Assembly: GCF_005925345.1 (NCBI RefSeq)
Contig: NZ_SSHJ01000019.1
Coordinates: 36,934-100,933, forward strand
Direction of reading: 5' to 3'
From: Pedobacter ureilyticus
GTDB lineage: Bacteria; Bacteroidota; Bacteroidia; Sphingobacteriales; Sphingobacteriaceae
DNA length: 64,000 nucleotides
Shown in pieces: positions 7,269 to 16,026 of this stretch. A program made the position numbers and the translations under genes. Under the pieces are notes generated by a model. The model had not been told where the DNA came from and ran no database searches. It was given only the letters and a program-made list of their open reading frames with translations. The first letter of the stretch is position 1, and each line of letters opens with the position of its first letter.

Positions 7269-10069
7269 TAAGCCAAATGCTGTTTTAAAAACTGTCCGGT
7301 GTAGGAGTTTTCTACTTTCAGCAAATCTTCAGGTTTACCTTCAAAAACAACATTTCCTCCTTTATCACCACCTTCGGGACCGATATCAATTACCCAATCA
7401 GCACATTTAATCATATCCATATTATGTTCTATCACAATTACAGTACTGCCCTGCTCTATCAATGTATTTAGGGCTTTCAATAGCTTTTTGATATCGTGAA
7501 AATGAAGCCCAGTTGTTGGCTCGTCGAAAATAAAAACTGCCTTTTGCGCATTATTTCCCTTAATTAAAAACGACGCCAATTTAATCCGCTGCGCCTCGCC
7601 ACCAGATAAGGTGTTCGAAGATTGTCCTAAATGAACATATCCCAAGCCAACATCAACCAGTGGTTGTAGTTTAGCCATAATTTTAGGTTCTTTCACAAAA
7701 AACTCAACCGCTTGATCTATGGTCATATCCAAAATATCAGACACATTTTTATCCTGATAAGTTACATCTAGCACCTGCTGTTTAAAGCGTTTACCACCAC
7801 AAGTTTCGCATGGCAAATAAATATCGGCCATAAACTGCATTTCAATCTTCACTTCGCCCTCACCTTGGCAAACATCGCAACGGCCACCTTCTACGTTAAA
7901 AGAGAATGCTGCTGGTTTTAAACCTGCTGCTTTTGCTGCTGGCAAGCCCGAAAACAAAGCCCTTACATCGTCCCAAGCTTTTACATAAGTTACCGGATTA
8001 GAACGTGACGAACGACCAATTGGGTTCTGATCAACCATTTCTACCTGCTGCACCAAATCTAGGTTACCGAAAATACCATCGTAACTGCCAGTTTGCTCGC
8101 CAGCGTAATTGCCTATTGCTTTCTGCAAAGCAGGATATAAAATACGTTTAATTAAACTCGTTTTACCAGAGCCAGAAACACCCGTAACACAAGTAAACAC
8201 GCCCAAAGGGAATTTCACATTCACATTTTTCAGGTTATTTTCGCGAGCGCCTTTAATTAAAATATGGTCTTTCCAGTTTCTGCGTTTTTTTGGAATTTCA
8301 ATACTTTCTTCGCCAGCCAAATACCTTCCAGTAAGCGATTTTTTATCTTTAATGATTTGATTGTAAGTACCGCTAAAAACCAAATTTCCTCCTTGCGTAC
8401 CTGCCTCCGGACCAATATCGATCAAGTGGTCGGCAGCTTTCATCATCTCTTCTTCGTGCTCTACTACCAAAACGGTATTACCCACGTTTCTTAATGATTC
8501 CAGTACACCAATTAAACGGTGCGTATCGCGAGGATGTAGGCCAATACTAGGCTCATCTAACACGTAAACAGAACCTACCAAGCTACTGCCTAGCGAAGTT
8601 GCCAAGTTAATACGCTGACTTTCTCCACCAGATAAGGTATTTGATAAGCGATTTAAAGTTAAATAGCCTAAACCAACATTATTGAGATATAAAATACGGC
8701 TGCTAATTTCGGTCAACAAACGCTTCGAAATTTTTTGCTCGTTCTCTGTTAAATCCAATCCATCAAAGAAAGGCAGAATAGTAGAAAGAGGCATTAGCAC
8801 CAATTCTAAAATAGATTTACCACCAACTTTTACATAAGAAGCATCTTTACGCAAACGGGTTCCCTTACAATCTGGGCAGGTTGTTTTTCCGCGATAACGC
8901 GACAACATTACACGATACTGAATTTTGTAAGTCTGCTCCTCCAATTCTCTAAAAAAATCATCCAGACCTCTGAAATATTTATTGCCAGTCCAAAGCAATT
9001 GCTGTTGTTTTTCGGTTAAATCGCTGTATGGTCTGTGGATAGGAAAATCAAACTTATCTGCATTTTTAATGAATGCTTTGAGCCAATCGCCCATTTTTTC
9101 GCCACGCCAAGGTGCAATGGCACTATCGTAAACACTCTTGCTTTTATCAGGTATTACCAAATCTTCATCAATACCAATCACATTGCCATAACCTTCGCAA
9201 CGTTTGCAAGCGCCATAAGGGTTATTAAAACTGAAGAAATTTGGTGTAGGCTCTTCAAACTTCAAATCATCTAACTCAAAACGGTCACAAAAGAAAGTTC
9301 GTTTGCCATCGTTTTCAATATAGCAATCGCCTTTACCTTCAAAAAAAGCAGTTTGTGCGGAGTCGGCAACGCGGCTCAATGTCTCCTCATCGTGAGCAAC
9401 CACAATACGATCAATCAAAATAAATACCTGATCTGCTTCGCTCAGCTCTTTATCCTTAACCGTGTCATCTTCCAAAATATCTTCGATTTTTTTGATGGCT
9501 CCCAAATAAGAAACCCTTAAAAAACCTTTCTGTAAAAGAATGGCTAGCTCTTCTTTTAATGTCCTGTTATTTTGAGGATGCAATGGACTAAAAATAGTCA
9601 CCACTTCATCGTCGGCCAGTACCGAAACAAAATCCACTACAGTGCTTACCGTATCTTTTTTTACCTCATTGCCCGAAATTGGGGAATACGTTCTACCAAT
9701 TCTGGAGTAGAGTAACTTTAGGTAATCGTAAATTTCGGTAGAAGTACCTACCGTAGAACGTGGGTTTGAAGTAATTACCTTTTGTTCTATGGCTATAGCG
9801 GGAGCAATCCCTTTAATATAATCTACATCGGGCTTATTCATACGCCCCATAAATTGGCGGGCATAAGCCGATAAACTTTCTACATACCTACGTTGGCCCT
9901 CGGCGTATAGCGTATCAAATGCTAGCGAAGACTTCCCTGAGCCAGACATTCCGGTAATTACTACAAATTTATTTTTAGGGATAGCTACATCAATATTCTT
10001 TAAATTGTGTACTCTAGCCCCTTTTATGATGATATGTTGATGTGGATCTTTCTCTAGTTCCTTGCTCAT
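7268..10069 (-). CDS. uvrA: Excinuclease ABC subunit A
   Basis: UvrA recognises bulky DNA lesions with UvrB to start nucleotide excision repair. Its 933 residues carry two ABC ATPase modules: Walker A GMSGSGKSS near residue 42 and GVSGSGKTS near 633, with signatures LSGGESQRI and LSGGEAQRI. The second zinc site (CDVCQGEGE ... CETCGGKRF, about residues 715-745) is complete. Of the first zinc finger only the downstream pair CKRC is clear; upstream a single Cys (FFCDRF) is seen. The start ATG at 10069 places SKELEKDP before the conserved IIIKGARVHNLKN. It is monocistronic or leads into the LysE gene. Confidence 0.97.
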   Translation of the reverse strand: MSKELEKDPHQHIIIKGARVHNLKNIDVAIPKNKFVVITGMSGSGKSSLAFDTLYAEGQRRYVESLSAYARQFMGRMNKPDVDYIKGIAPAIAIEQKVITSNPRSTVGTSTEIYDYLKLLYSRIGRTYSPISGNEVKKDTVSTVVDFVSVLADDEVVTIFSPLHPQNNRTLKEELAILLQKGFLRVSYLGAIKKIEDILEDDTVKDKELSEADQVFILIDRIVVAHDEETLSRVADSAQTAFFEGKGDCYIENDGKRTFFCDRFELDDLKFEEPTPNFFSFNNPYGACKRCEGYGNVIGIDEDLVIPDKSKSVYDSAIAPWRGEKMGDWLKAFIKNADKFDFPIHRPYSDLTEKQQQLLWTGNKYFRGLDDFFRELEEQTYKIQYRVMLSRYRGKTTCPDCKGTRLRKDASYVKVGGKSILELVLMPLSTILPFFDGLDLTENEQKISKRLLTEISSRILYLNNVGLGYLTLNRLSNTLSGGESQRINLATSLGSSLVGSVYVLDEPSIGLHPRDTHRLIGVLESLRNVGNTVLVVEHEEEMMKAADHLIDIGPEAGTQGGNLVFSGTYNQIIKDKKSLTGRYLAGEESIEIPKKRRNWKDHILIKGARENNLKNVNVKFPLGVFTCVTGVSGSGKTSLIKRILYPALQKAIGNYAGEQTGSYDGIFGNLDLVQQVEMVDQNPIGRSSRSNPVTYVKAWDDVRALFSGLPAAKAAGLKPAAFSFNVEGGRCDVCQGEGEVKIEMQFMADIYLPCETCGGKRFKQQVLDVTYQDKNVSDILDMTIDQAVEFFVKEPKIMAKLQPLVDVGLGYVHLGQSSNTLSGGEAQRIKLASFLIKGNNAQKAVFIFDEPTTGLHFHDIKKLLKALNTLIEQGSTVIVIEHNMDMIKCADWVIDIGPEGGDKGGNVVFEGKPEDLLKVENSYTGQFLKQHLA

Positions 10070-10092
10070 TGATAACCTCTCGATGTAATTTA

Positions 10093-10100
10093 CAAAGATA
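10093..10100 (-). promoter_or_regulatory. -7 element (TATCTTTG) before uvrA
   Basis: The minus strand reads TATCTTTG, an exact TAnnTTTG match, 24 bp upstream of the uvrA ATG. No TTG is found 19-21 bp further upstream, so only half of the promoter is supported. Confidence 0.4.
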
Positions 10101-10469
10101 GTTATAAAAGTTTGAGCAGGGAAGCCTGAACACCAACGATATAGTTAAAAACTGGTCGGTTTGATGTCAATCATCATATTATCTCATTCCACCAATTGTC
10201 ACATTAAAGATTGGTACAAAATTTGACAATGTTTATAAGCTTGCGCAACGATATTGTAACGTAGCACATTAGTATTTAATTAACGTTAACGACAACAATT
10301 TTAAAGTTTATTTGGGATTTTTAGATTTTTTAATAATTTAATTCTTTGAATCTCATAAAAAAATGTTTCTTTTGAAACTGTAACAACAAAACAATAACTT
10401 ATTCACTCACAAAAAACTAAAGGAGAAAAGCTATAGATTAAAAATTTACGTGTTTATTATTTAATAAAG
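10101..10469. other. AT-rich intergenic region between uvrA and the sigma factor gene
   Basis: No credible ORF or RNA gene is seen. It holds ATTGTCA (10195-10201) mirrored by TGACAAT (10224-10230), and a 10-bp palindrome TTAACGTTAA at 10280-10289. Either could be an operator for the sigma factor gene. No full promoter was recognised. Confidence 0.5.
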
Positions 10470-11081
10470 ATGGGTTTAATCAAACACACTCCTATGAGGT
10501 TACAACAGGTTAGTGATCAGGATTTGGTGAAGTTATATATCGGTGGTGACGAAAGTGTTATCGAGGAACTTCTTCGCCGGCATAAGTCAAAGATTTTCAC
10601 TTCAATTTATTTATTGGTTAAAGATCAATATCTAGCAGAGGATATTTTTCAGGATGCTTTTATCAAGGTAATTAACACCCTACGCTCTGGCAGGTATAAC
10701 GAAGAAGGAAAGTTTTTACCTTGGGTAATGCGTATTGCGCATAACTTGGTTATCGATTATTTTAGAAAAGAAAAACGTACACCAACCATTACCAGTGCTG
10801 ATGGTACCGACGTGCTTAACTTGATACAAGTTCATGAAGAAAGTGCAGAAGAACGCATGCTCCGAGAACAAACACATGTAGATTTACGTAAAATGATACA
10901 TCATTTGCCCGATGAGCAAAAAGAAGTTTTAATTATGCGCCATTACGCTGATTTAAGTTTTAAAGAAATTGCAGAACTTACCGATGTAAGCATTAACACC
11001 GCCTTGGGACGCATGCGATATGCGTTAAGCAACTTACGTAAAATGATGAATGTAAAAGAGATAAGTGTAAGCCGTAGTTAA
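10470..11081 (+). CDS. ECF-type RNA polymerase sigma factor
   Basis: This 203-residue sigma-70 family protein has region 2 at about residues 25-95 (YLAEDIFQDAFIKV and FLPWVMRIAHNLVIDYFRKEKR) and region 4 at about 140-190 (LPDEQKEVLIMRHYADLSFKEIAE, then a helix-turn-helix with SINTALGRMRYALSNLRK). No anti-sigma gene or FecR-type partner is adjacent, and no SusC follows, so it is not a canonical PUL or FecI sigma. A small protein of unknown role is encoded 172 bp downstream. Its target promoters cannot be told from the sequence. Confidence 0.92.
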   Translation: MGLIKHTPMRLQQVSDQDLVKLYIGGDESVIEELLRRHKSKIFTSIYLLVKDQYLAEDIFQDAFIKVINTLRSGRYNEEGKFLPWVMRIAHNLVIDYFRKEKRTPTITSADGTDVLNLIQVHEESAEERMLREQTHVDLRKMIHHLPDEQKEVLIMRHYADLSFKEIAELTDVSINTALGRMRYALSNLRKMMNVKEISVSRS

Positions 11082-11253
11082 GTCACAAAAATGTTGCGCT
11101 ATAGTTTTAATCTACTTATACACTCCAATAAGGATTAAACAAAGATTTAACTTATTGTTAATGGTAATTTTTAAAAAAATTAAAATTTTAGCACAACACC
11201 TATGAAATAAAGCGCTTTGCCATACGTTTAAAATCTAAACAAAAAAGATATAA

Positions 11254-11439
11254 ATGCGTATGACAAAAACCTTTACTCCACCCAATCAAAAAAACGTATC
11301 GAAAACCGAAACTAACGAGCCAAGCAACCAGCCAGATCAACATTTTTATGGCTCAATTAAGCAACAGCTAAACAAGCTTTATAGAGAACCTTCGGAAGAA
11401 ACGATTACAAAGATTTTAAACTACGCTAAAAAGCGTTGA
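11254..11439 (+). CDS. Small hypothetical protein after the ECF sigma gene
   Basis: A 61-residue soluble polypeptide: the first half is rich in polar residues (T, N, Q, P, K) and looks disordered; the second half, HFYGSIKQQLNKLYREP and on to the end, looks like two short amphipathic helices. No Cys, no signal peptide, no membrane segment. A clear terminator follows immediately (11444-11473), which supports a real transcript end. Its place behind the sigma factor makes a partner role possible but that is only inference. I do not recognise the family. Confidence 0.55.
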   Translation: MRMTKTFTPPNQKNVSKTETNEPSNQPDQHFYGSIKQQLNKLYREPSEETITKILNYAKKR

Positions 11440-11443
11440 ACTT

Positions 11444-11473
11444 AAAAGTCCCGATGTAACAGTTGGGACTTTT
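11444..11473 (+). terminator. Rho-independent terminator after the small protein gene
   Basis: AAAAGTCCC (11444-11452) and GGGACTTTT (11465-11473) form a 9-bp stem, followed by a T-rich stretch. Confidence 0.8.
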
Positions 11474-11528
11474 ACTTTTTTTAGGCATAATTAACCTTAT
11501 ACCGACAAAACCCTATAATAAAAAAGGC

Positions 11529-11559
11529 TAACTTTGCTTAGTGTACAAAAAACACTAAG
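11529..11559 (+). promoter_or_regulatory. -7 element plus 8-bp inverted repeat before the MFS gene
   Basis: TAACTTTG (11529-11536) fits the -7 consensus. Directly after it CTTAGTGT (11537-11544) is mirrored exactly by ACACTAAG (11552-11559), two bases before the ATG. The repeat would overlap the transcript start and could be a repressor operator or a small hairpin hiding the start codon. Confidence 0.55.
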
Positions 11560-11561
11560 AG

Positions 11562-12713
11562 ATGCTAATTAGTAAAAAATTTATACCACTTACTTTAGGC
11601 GGTTTGGGCATAGGCATTACAGAGTTTGTAATGATGGGGCTTTTACCAGATATTGCAAAAGATCTTTCTATTACTATTCCACAAGCTGGCCATTTAATTT
11701 CCGCTTATGCTTTGGGGGTTGTGGTTGGGGCGCCAACGCTGGCCATTATATCGGCAAAATATCCTCCAAAAAACATCCTTATTGTTTTAATGGTTTTGTT
11801 TACCCTATTTAATGGTATTTCTGCTTTCGCACCTAGCTACTTTACGCTTTTTATTGCCAGGTTGTTTTCTGGTTTACCGCATGGTGCTTTTTTTGGAGTA
11901 GGCTCTGTAGTGGCTAGCCGTATTGCACCCAAAGGAAAAGAAGCACAAGCAGTTTCCTTAATGTTTGCTGGCCTTACCATAGCTAATTTATTTGGAGTGC
12001 CGCTAGGTACTTTTATTGGTCACAATTACTCATGGCGATATTCTTTCGGTATTGTTGCCATAGTAGGCCTTGCTACTTTGTTAAGTTTAAAATATTGGCT
12101 ACCACAATTACCGGCCGTTAAAAATAGGGATTTGAAAACAGAACTCAGCTTTTTTGCCAAACGTGAAGCTTGGATAATTATACTGATGATTTCTATAGGC
12201 ACAGGAGGCTTATTCTGTTGGATCAGTTACATTGCGCCACTGATGACCGAAGTAGCAGGTTTTGCAGATAGCAGTGTAACCTACATTTTAATGTTAGCAG
12301 GGCTAGGTATGTTAGTGGGCAATTTTGTTGGCGGCTATTTAGCAGATCGGTTCTCTCCAGCCAAAGCCTGTATTTCGCTATTGCTCGCTATGTGTATTAT
12401 TTTAATCGTTGTATTTTTCGTTTCTGCCAGCCCAATACTAGCCCTAATTACAACATTTTTAACGGGAGCAATTGCTTTTGCATCTGCAGCGCCTATACAA
12501 ATGCTAATGATTAGAACCGCAAAAGATTCGGAAATGATTGCCGCTTCTGCTAGCCAGGCTAGTTTCAATATTGGCAATGCCCTTGGCGCACTATTTGGCG
12601 GCTTCCCTCTAGTATACGGCTTAAGCTATAATTATCCGTCTCTGGTCGGCGCAGGGATGGCGTTAATTGGTTCATTCTTTGCCTATTGGTTGATTAGGAG
12701 AATGAGTAAATGA
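11562..12713 (+). CDS. MFS transporter, AraJ-like (DHA1 family)
   Basis: A 383-residue major facilitator protein with about twelve hydrophobic segments. The N-terminal helix (GGLGIGITEFVMMGLLPDI), the loop ISAKYPPKN after helix 2 and GLPHGAFFGVGSVVASRIAP in helix 4 are typical of the AraJ/YdhP drug:proton antiporter-2-like exporters. The substrate is unknown. It is monocistronic, behind an inverted repeat that suggests local repression. The stop codon lies inside an octad-repeat hairpin shared with the converging msrB gene; its last codons are part of that repeat. Confidence 0.9.
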   Translation: MLISKKFIPLTLGGLGIGITEFVMMGLLPDIAKDLSITIPQAGHLISAYALGVVVGAPTLAIISAKYPPKNILIVLMVLFTLFNGISAFAPSYFTLFIARLFSGLPHGAFFGVGSVVASRIAPKGKEAQAVSLMFAGLTIANLFGVPLGTFIGHNYSWRYSFGIVAIVGLATLLSLKYWLPQLPAVKNRDLKTELSFFAKREAWIIILMISIGTGGLFCWISYIAPLMTEVAGFADSSVTYILMLAGLGMLVGNFVGGYLADRFSPAKACISLLLAMCIILIVVFFVSASPILALITTFLTGAIAFASAAPIQMLMIRTAKDSEMIAASASQASFNIGNALGALFGGFPLVYGLSYNYPSLVGAGMALIGSFFAYWLIRRMSK

Positions 12714-12790
12714 TTGAATGAGTAAATACCAACATGTGCATATACTTTTGCTGACGTTCACTCATTCAAAACTTAATCATTTAATCATTT
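12700..12790. repeat. Octad-repeat hairpin spanning the 3' ends of the MFS and msrB genes
   Basis: Left: GAATGAGT, AAATGATT, GAATGAGT from 12700. Right: ACTCATTC (12760-12767), then AATCATTT twice (12775-12790). The arms are reverse complements of the same two octads. The stop codons of both converging genes (12711-12713 and 12785-12787) lie within it, so it may act as a two-way transcript end. Confidence 0.75.
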
Positions 12791-13279
12791 CTTATCAGGC
12801 ACGAACGTCATAGAAATTGAGTTTACGCAATGACGGGTGTTTTTAGCGGTTAAAAATTCGCCAACAAAAACGTGTCCTAAGTGTGCATCGCAATTGGCAC
12901 AAACAATTTCGGTACGCTGTCCATCGGCATCCGGAATACGTTTTACCGCCCCTTTAATTTCGTCATCAAAAGCTGGCCAGCCACAATGTGCATCAAACTT
13001 AGAATCAGATCTATATAGAGGTGCATTACATCTTTTACAAATGTAGGTTCCTTTCTCGAAAAACTTATCGTATTTACCTGTTCCAGGATATTCTGTCCCT
13101 TTATTTACGATTACTCGCTCTTCTTCCTTAGTTAATTTATTCCATTCCATTTTCTTCGTGGTTTTTGAAGTTACTTTGGCCTCTTGTTTCTTTTCGGCAG
13201 ATTGTTGTGCGCAAGCAGACACACTTATTGACACTAACAGCATCCATACCACCAGTGTTTTATCGGCTATCAATTTCAT
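12785..13279 (-). CDS. msrB: Peptide-methionine (R)-S-oxide reductase MsrB, predicted lipoprotein
   Basis: MsrB reduces methionine-R-sulfoxide in proteins. The catalytic Cys sits in TRHCVNSISM near the C-terminus, and the structural zinc site is formed by CKRC and CANC. CGWPAF and GHVFVG are also diagnostic. The 164-residue protein starts with a signal peptide ending in SVSAC, a lipobox, so it is probably a lipoprotein repairing envelope proteins; most MsrB proteins are cytosolic or fused to MsrA. A Lys/Thr-rich linker (residues 28-45) separates the lipid anchor from the domain. Confidence 0.94.
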   Translation of the reverse strand: MKLIADKTLVVWMLLVSISVSACAQQSAEKKQEAKVTSKTTKKMEWNKLTKEEERVIVNKGTEYPGTGKYDKFFEKGTYICKRCNAPLYRSDSKFDAHCGWPAFDDEIKGAVKRIPDADGQRTEIVCANCDAHLGHVFVGEFLTAKNTRHCVNSISMTFVPDKK

Positions 13280-13405
13280 ATCTTATTTCTTTTTATTGAT
13301 ATACGGTTTAGCGTTGTCTTTTGGATTTGCCCAGCCGACTTATAAACAAATATAATCAATAAGCACATTGAGTTTTTCACATAGAAGTAAGATTTCGCAT
13401 ATAAA

Positions 13406-13437
13406 AAAAGCGTCCCGAATTTCGTCGGGACGCTTTT
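13406..13437. terminator. Bidirectional-looking terminator downstream of sucD
   Basis: AAAAGCGTCCCGA (13406-13418) and TCGGGACGCTTTT (13425-13437) form a perfect 13-bp stem with a 6-base loop. On the minus strand it ends the sucD transcript. Confidence 0.88.
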
Positions 13438-13458
13438 CTAAAATATATTTTGTCGAGA

Positions 13459-14331
13459 CTATTTTTTCAACAAAGCAGCCATAGCAGCACCAATTTCGGC
13501 AGGGCTTTCTACAACCGTAATACCACACTCACGCATAATTTTCATTTTTGCAGCAGCAGTATCATCAGCGCCACCAACAATAGCACCAGCGTGGCCCATT
13601 CTACGTCCCGGAGGCGCAGTTTGACCCGCAATGAAACCAACAACAGGCTTAGTTCCGTTTTCTTTAATCCAACGAGCAGCTTCAGCTTCCATGCCACCGC
13701 CAATCTCACCAATCATGATGATGCCTTCAGTTTCTGGATCGTTCATTAACAACTCAACCGCTTCTTTAGTAGGTGTTCCAATAATTGGATCGCCACCAAT
13801 ACCAATAGCTGTAGTAATACCCAAACCAGCTTTCACCACTTGGTCTACCGCTTCGTAAGTTAACGTACCTGATTTAGAAACCACACCTACTGTACCTTTT
13901 TTGAAGATAAAGCCTGGCATGATACCAATTTTAGCCTCATCGGCAGTAATTACACCTGGGCAGTTAGGGCCAATTAAACGGCAATCTTTATCTGCAATAT
14001 AAGATTTTACAGCAATCATATCCTTTGTAGGAATACCCTCTGTAATACAAACAATTACTTTAATACCACCTTCAGCAGCTTCCATAATGGCGTCCGCAGC
14101 AAATGCAGGAGGTACGAAAATAATAGACACATTAGCACCAGCTTTATCAACAGCATCCTTAACCGTGTTAAACACAGGTCTGCCTAAATGTTCCTGACCG
14201 CCCTTGCCTGGAGTTACTCCACCAACAACGTTCGTACCGTAAGCTATCATTTGCTCAGCGTGGTAAGTACCTTCATTACCGGTAAACCCCTGAACAATTA
14301 CTTTTGAATCTTTATTTACTAAAACACTCAT
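13459..14331 (-). CDS. sucD: Succinyl-CoA synthetase (ADP-forming) alpha subunit
   Basis: SucD forms the CoA-binding and phosphohistidine subunit of the TCA enzyme that makes succinate plus ATP from succinyl-CoA. The CoA-binding [14 protein letters not shown] (residues 15-28), GPNCPG near residue 123 and the active-site GHAGAIV near residue 245 are all present. Its 290 residues match the family. sucC is not next to it, so the subunits are encoded apart, which is common in Bacteroidota. A strong consensus promoter lies directly upstream and a clear terminator downstream, so it is a single-gene unit. Confidence 0.97.
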   Translation of the reverse strand: MSVLVNKDSKVIVQGFTGNEGTYHAEQMIAYGTNVVGGVTPGKGGQEHLGRPVFNTVKDAVDKAGANVSIIFVPPAFAADAIMEAAEGGIKVIVCITEGIPTKDMIAVKSYIADKDCRLIGPNCPGVITADEAKIGIMPGFIFKKGTVGVVSKSGTLTYEAVDQVVKAGLGITTAIGIGGDPIIGTPTKEAVELLMNDPETEGIIMIGEIGGGMEAEAARWIKENGTKPVVGFIAGQTAPPGRRMGHAGAIVGGADDTAAAKMKIMRECGITVVESPAEIGAAMAALLKK

Positions 14332-14353
14332 TGTATCTATTTTTTTTGTTGTG

Positions 14354-14384
14354 CAAACTTAAACTAAATGCAACGCAATGTCAA
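14354..14384 (-). promoter_or_regulatory. sucD promoter (TTG-N20-TAAGTTTG)
   Basis: On the minus strand TTG (14384-14382) is followed after exactly 20 bases by TAAGTTTG (14361-14354), the Bacteroidota -33/-7 layout. The sucD ATG is 22 bp downstream of the -7, giving a short leader. Confidence 0.8.
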
Positions 14385-14664
14385 CTGTAAAACACAGATA
14401 ATTTGTCACATCGCAGTTTATTTACGTAAAAACTTCATAGCTTATTACTTATTTAACAATTTGAAAACGAATAGGCAACACTTCTTTTAGAACTCTCATC
14501 CCACTAATCCTATCGAAAAAAGCATTTAAACAAGTAGCTGTTACTAAATTACTTGGGTTTTATGGTGCATTGGGGCAACTTTAATAAACAAATAAATTCT
14601 GCCGATTAAGAAATTTAACGATATTTACGTCATCAGCCCAAGGCTAAAACTAACGAAACTAAAA
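14385..14664. other. Intergenic region between sucD and the PPTase gene
   Basis: Only the sucD promoter is recognisable in this divergent gap. CAAGTA (14531-14536) and TACTTG (14550-14555) form a weak stem. No ORF, RNA gene or clear promoter for the PPTase gene is seen. Confidence 0.4.
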
Positions 14665-15366
14665 ATGATAGACACCCTGTTAAGCTACAACTTTGCCTGG
14701 AAACCCTATAGCACAGAGCAGTTGCTAGCTACCGACAAGACACACATCTTTAGAATTGCCGTAGATGCTTACTTTCCAAAAATTAAAAAACAGCTTACCG
14801 AAGTGCTATCAGACCGCGAGCAGGAAAAAGCGGGCAGAATGTTTATTCAAAAAGACAAAGAGCGTTACGTAGTTAGCAAATTTTGCCTGCGCACTATTTT
14901 GGGCTTATGCCTCAATACTAAACCACATGAAATTGAATTTATATTTCACGACCATAAAAAACCAACGGTAAACGACCTTGAGTTTAACATTAGTCATACT
15001 GGCGATTATGTATTGATTGCCATTAGCCCAAAACCTGTAGGTATAGATGTAGAATATCTAAACCGAGAATTTGACTTTAAATCAATATTGGATATCACTT
15101 TTTCAAAAAATGAGATAGATTTTATAGGCGATAAAGACGTAGACCCCACTAATTTTTATGTGATGTGGACCAGAAAAGAAGCATTGCTAAAAGCCAGCGG
15201 CGAGGGAGTTAGCGACAACCTGCATCTTATCGAATGCTTAGAAGAGCACTTGGAAAGAGAAAAAGAGGTTTTTAAAATGCGTACGTTTATGATTGAAGAC
15301 AACTACGTTGCCAGTATAGCCACTACGTTAGACCAAAAAGAATTAATGTTTTGGAATTGGGTTTAG
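14665..15366 (+). CDS. 4'-phosphopantetheinyl transferase superfamily protein
   Basis: This 233-residue Sfp-type enzyme should transfer phosphopantetheine from CoA to an acyl or peptidyl carrier protein. The three family motifs are present: FNISHTGDYV near residue 110, VGIDVEYL near 127 (Mg-binding Asp) and WTRKEALLKASGEG near 170. Its carrier protein is not in the window, and no biosynthetic cluster surrounds it, so it may serve distant fatty-acid, polyketide or aryl-polyene genes. It ends in a shared terminator with the converging PUL. Confidence 0.9.
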   Translation: MIDTLLSYNFAWKPYSTEQLLATDKTHIFRIAVDAYFPKIKKQLTEVLSDREQEKAGRMFIQKDKERYVVSKFCLRTILGLCLNTKPHEIEFIFHDHKKPTVNDLEFNISHTGDYVLIAISPKPVGIDVEYLNREFDFKSILDITFSKNEIDFIGDKDVDPTNFYVMWTRKEALLKASGEGVSDNLHLIECLEEHLEREKEVFKMRTFMIEDNYVASIATTLDQKELMFWNWV

Positions 15367-15394
15367 CACCTTAAAATACGCTAGTGCTAAACCC
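15359..15394. terminator. Hairpin between PPTase gene and PUL end
   Basis: GGGTTTAGCAC (from 15359 with the preceding base) and GTGCTAAACCC (15384-15394) pair. The left arm includes the PPTase stop codon. It lies where two transcripts converge. Confidence 0.7.
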
Positions 15395-15403
15395 ATTTAA
15401 AGA

Positions 15404-15949
15404 TTATTTTAATTTATTTACAGAAACATCGTCTATCAAAAGTTTTTCCGCTGCGTTAAAACAAAAGGTAAGCTGGTAACTATCTGCATCCAAAATATCG
15501 AAATCCAAAGTATATGCTGTCCATTCCTTGTTATCGATTTTACGTACCGCCGGGGTACCTGCAATATTGGTACTGCTATTTTTACCCGCAGCATTGGTGT
15601 CTTTTTTATGCAGTGCGATAAAACGAATGTCGCCAACTCCTTTTAAAAACAGTTTTACTTGGTATTTCCCTGCTTCCAAATTAAAAGCAGTTGCAAAAAA
15701 ACGTCGATTATCGAATTCCTTTTGTGGTGTAAAATTGATTTCAATAGCTGATTTACCTGAATACGCCTCTGAAGTTCGGGAAAAAAGCCCTTCTTTTTCG
15801 ATGGTGTAAAAAGTATTCCATTGCTTAGGCAATTGCTTACCTGCTGTCCAGATTTCCATATCGCCATTGGCTACAATCTGAGTTGTTTGTCCTTGAGCAG
15901 CAGTGCCCGTAACCATTGCAAAAGCAGCTAAAATTAATTTCTTTTTCAT
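15404..15949 (-). CDS. Secreted jelly-roll (carbohydrate-binding-like) protein, last gene of the PUL
   Basis: A 181-residue protein with an N-terminal signal peptide (cleaved about residue 19, after ATGTAAQG). The rest starts NGDMEIWTAGKQLPKQW and ends LLIDDVSVNKLK, the pattern of a single beta-sandwich of the galactose-binding/CBM4_9-like type: an NGD/NGGFE start, and a closing IDDVSV strand. It contains no catalytic domain. It is 77 bp downstream of the GH53 gene on the same strand, so it may be a stand-alone glycan-binding protein of the PUL. Ligand unknown; the fold assignment is by pattern only. Confidence 0.65.
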   Translation of the reverse strand: MKKKLILAAFAMVTGTAAQGQTTQIVANGDMEIWTAGKQLPKQWNTFYTIEKEGLFSRTSEAYSGKSAIEINFTPQKEFDNRRFFATAFNLEAGKYQVKLFLKGVGDIRFIALHKKDTNAAGKNSSTNIAGTPAVRKIDNKEWTAYTLDFDILDADSYQLTFCFNAAEKLLIDDVSVNKLK

Positions 15950-16026
15950 ATCTATTAGTTTAATTTTTCATTAGTTCATTTTTTACAAAAAAAGTTTTAA
16001 ACCAAAAATTGCAAACTGATCATTGA

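Noticed and set aside
10470..11081. FecI/FecR-type PUL sigma system
   Set aside because: No FecR-like anti-sigma gene and no SusC/SusD pair with an STN domain lie next to the sigma factor.
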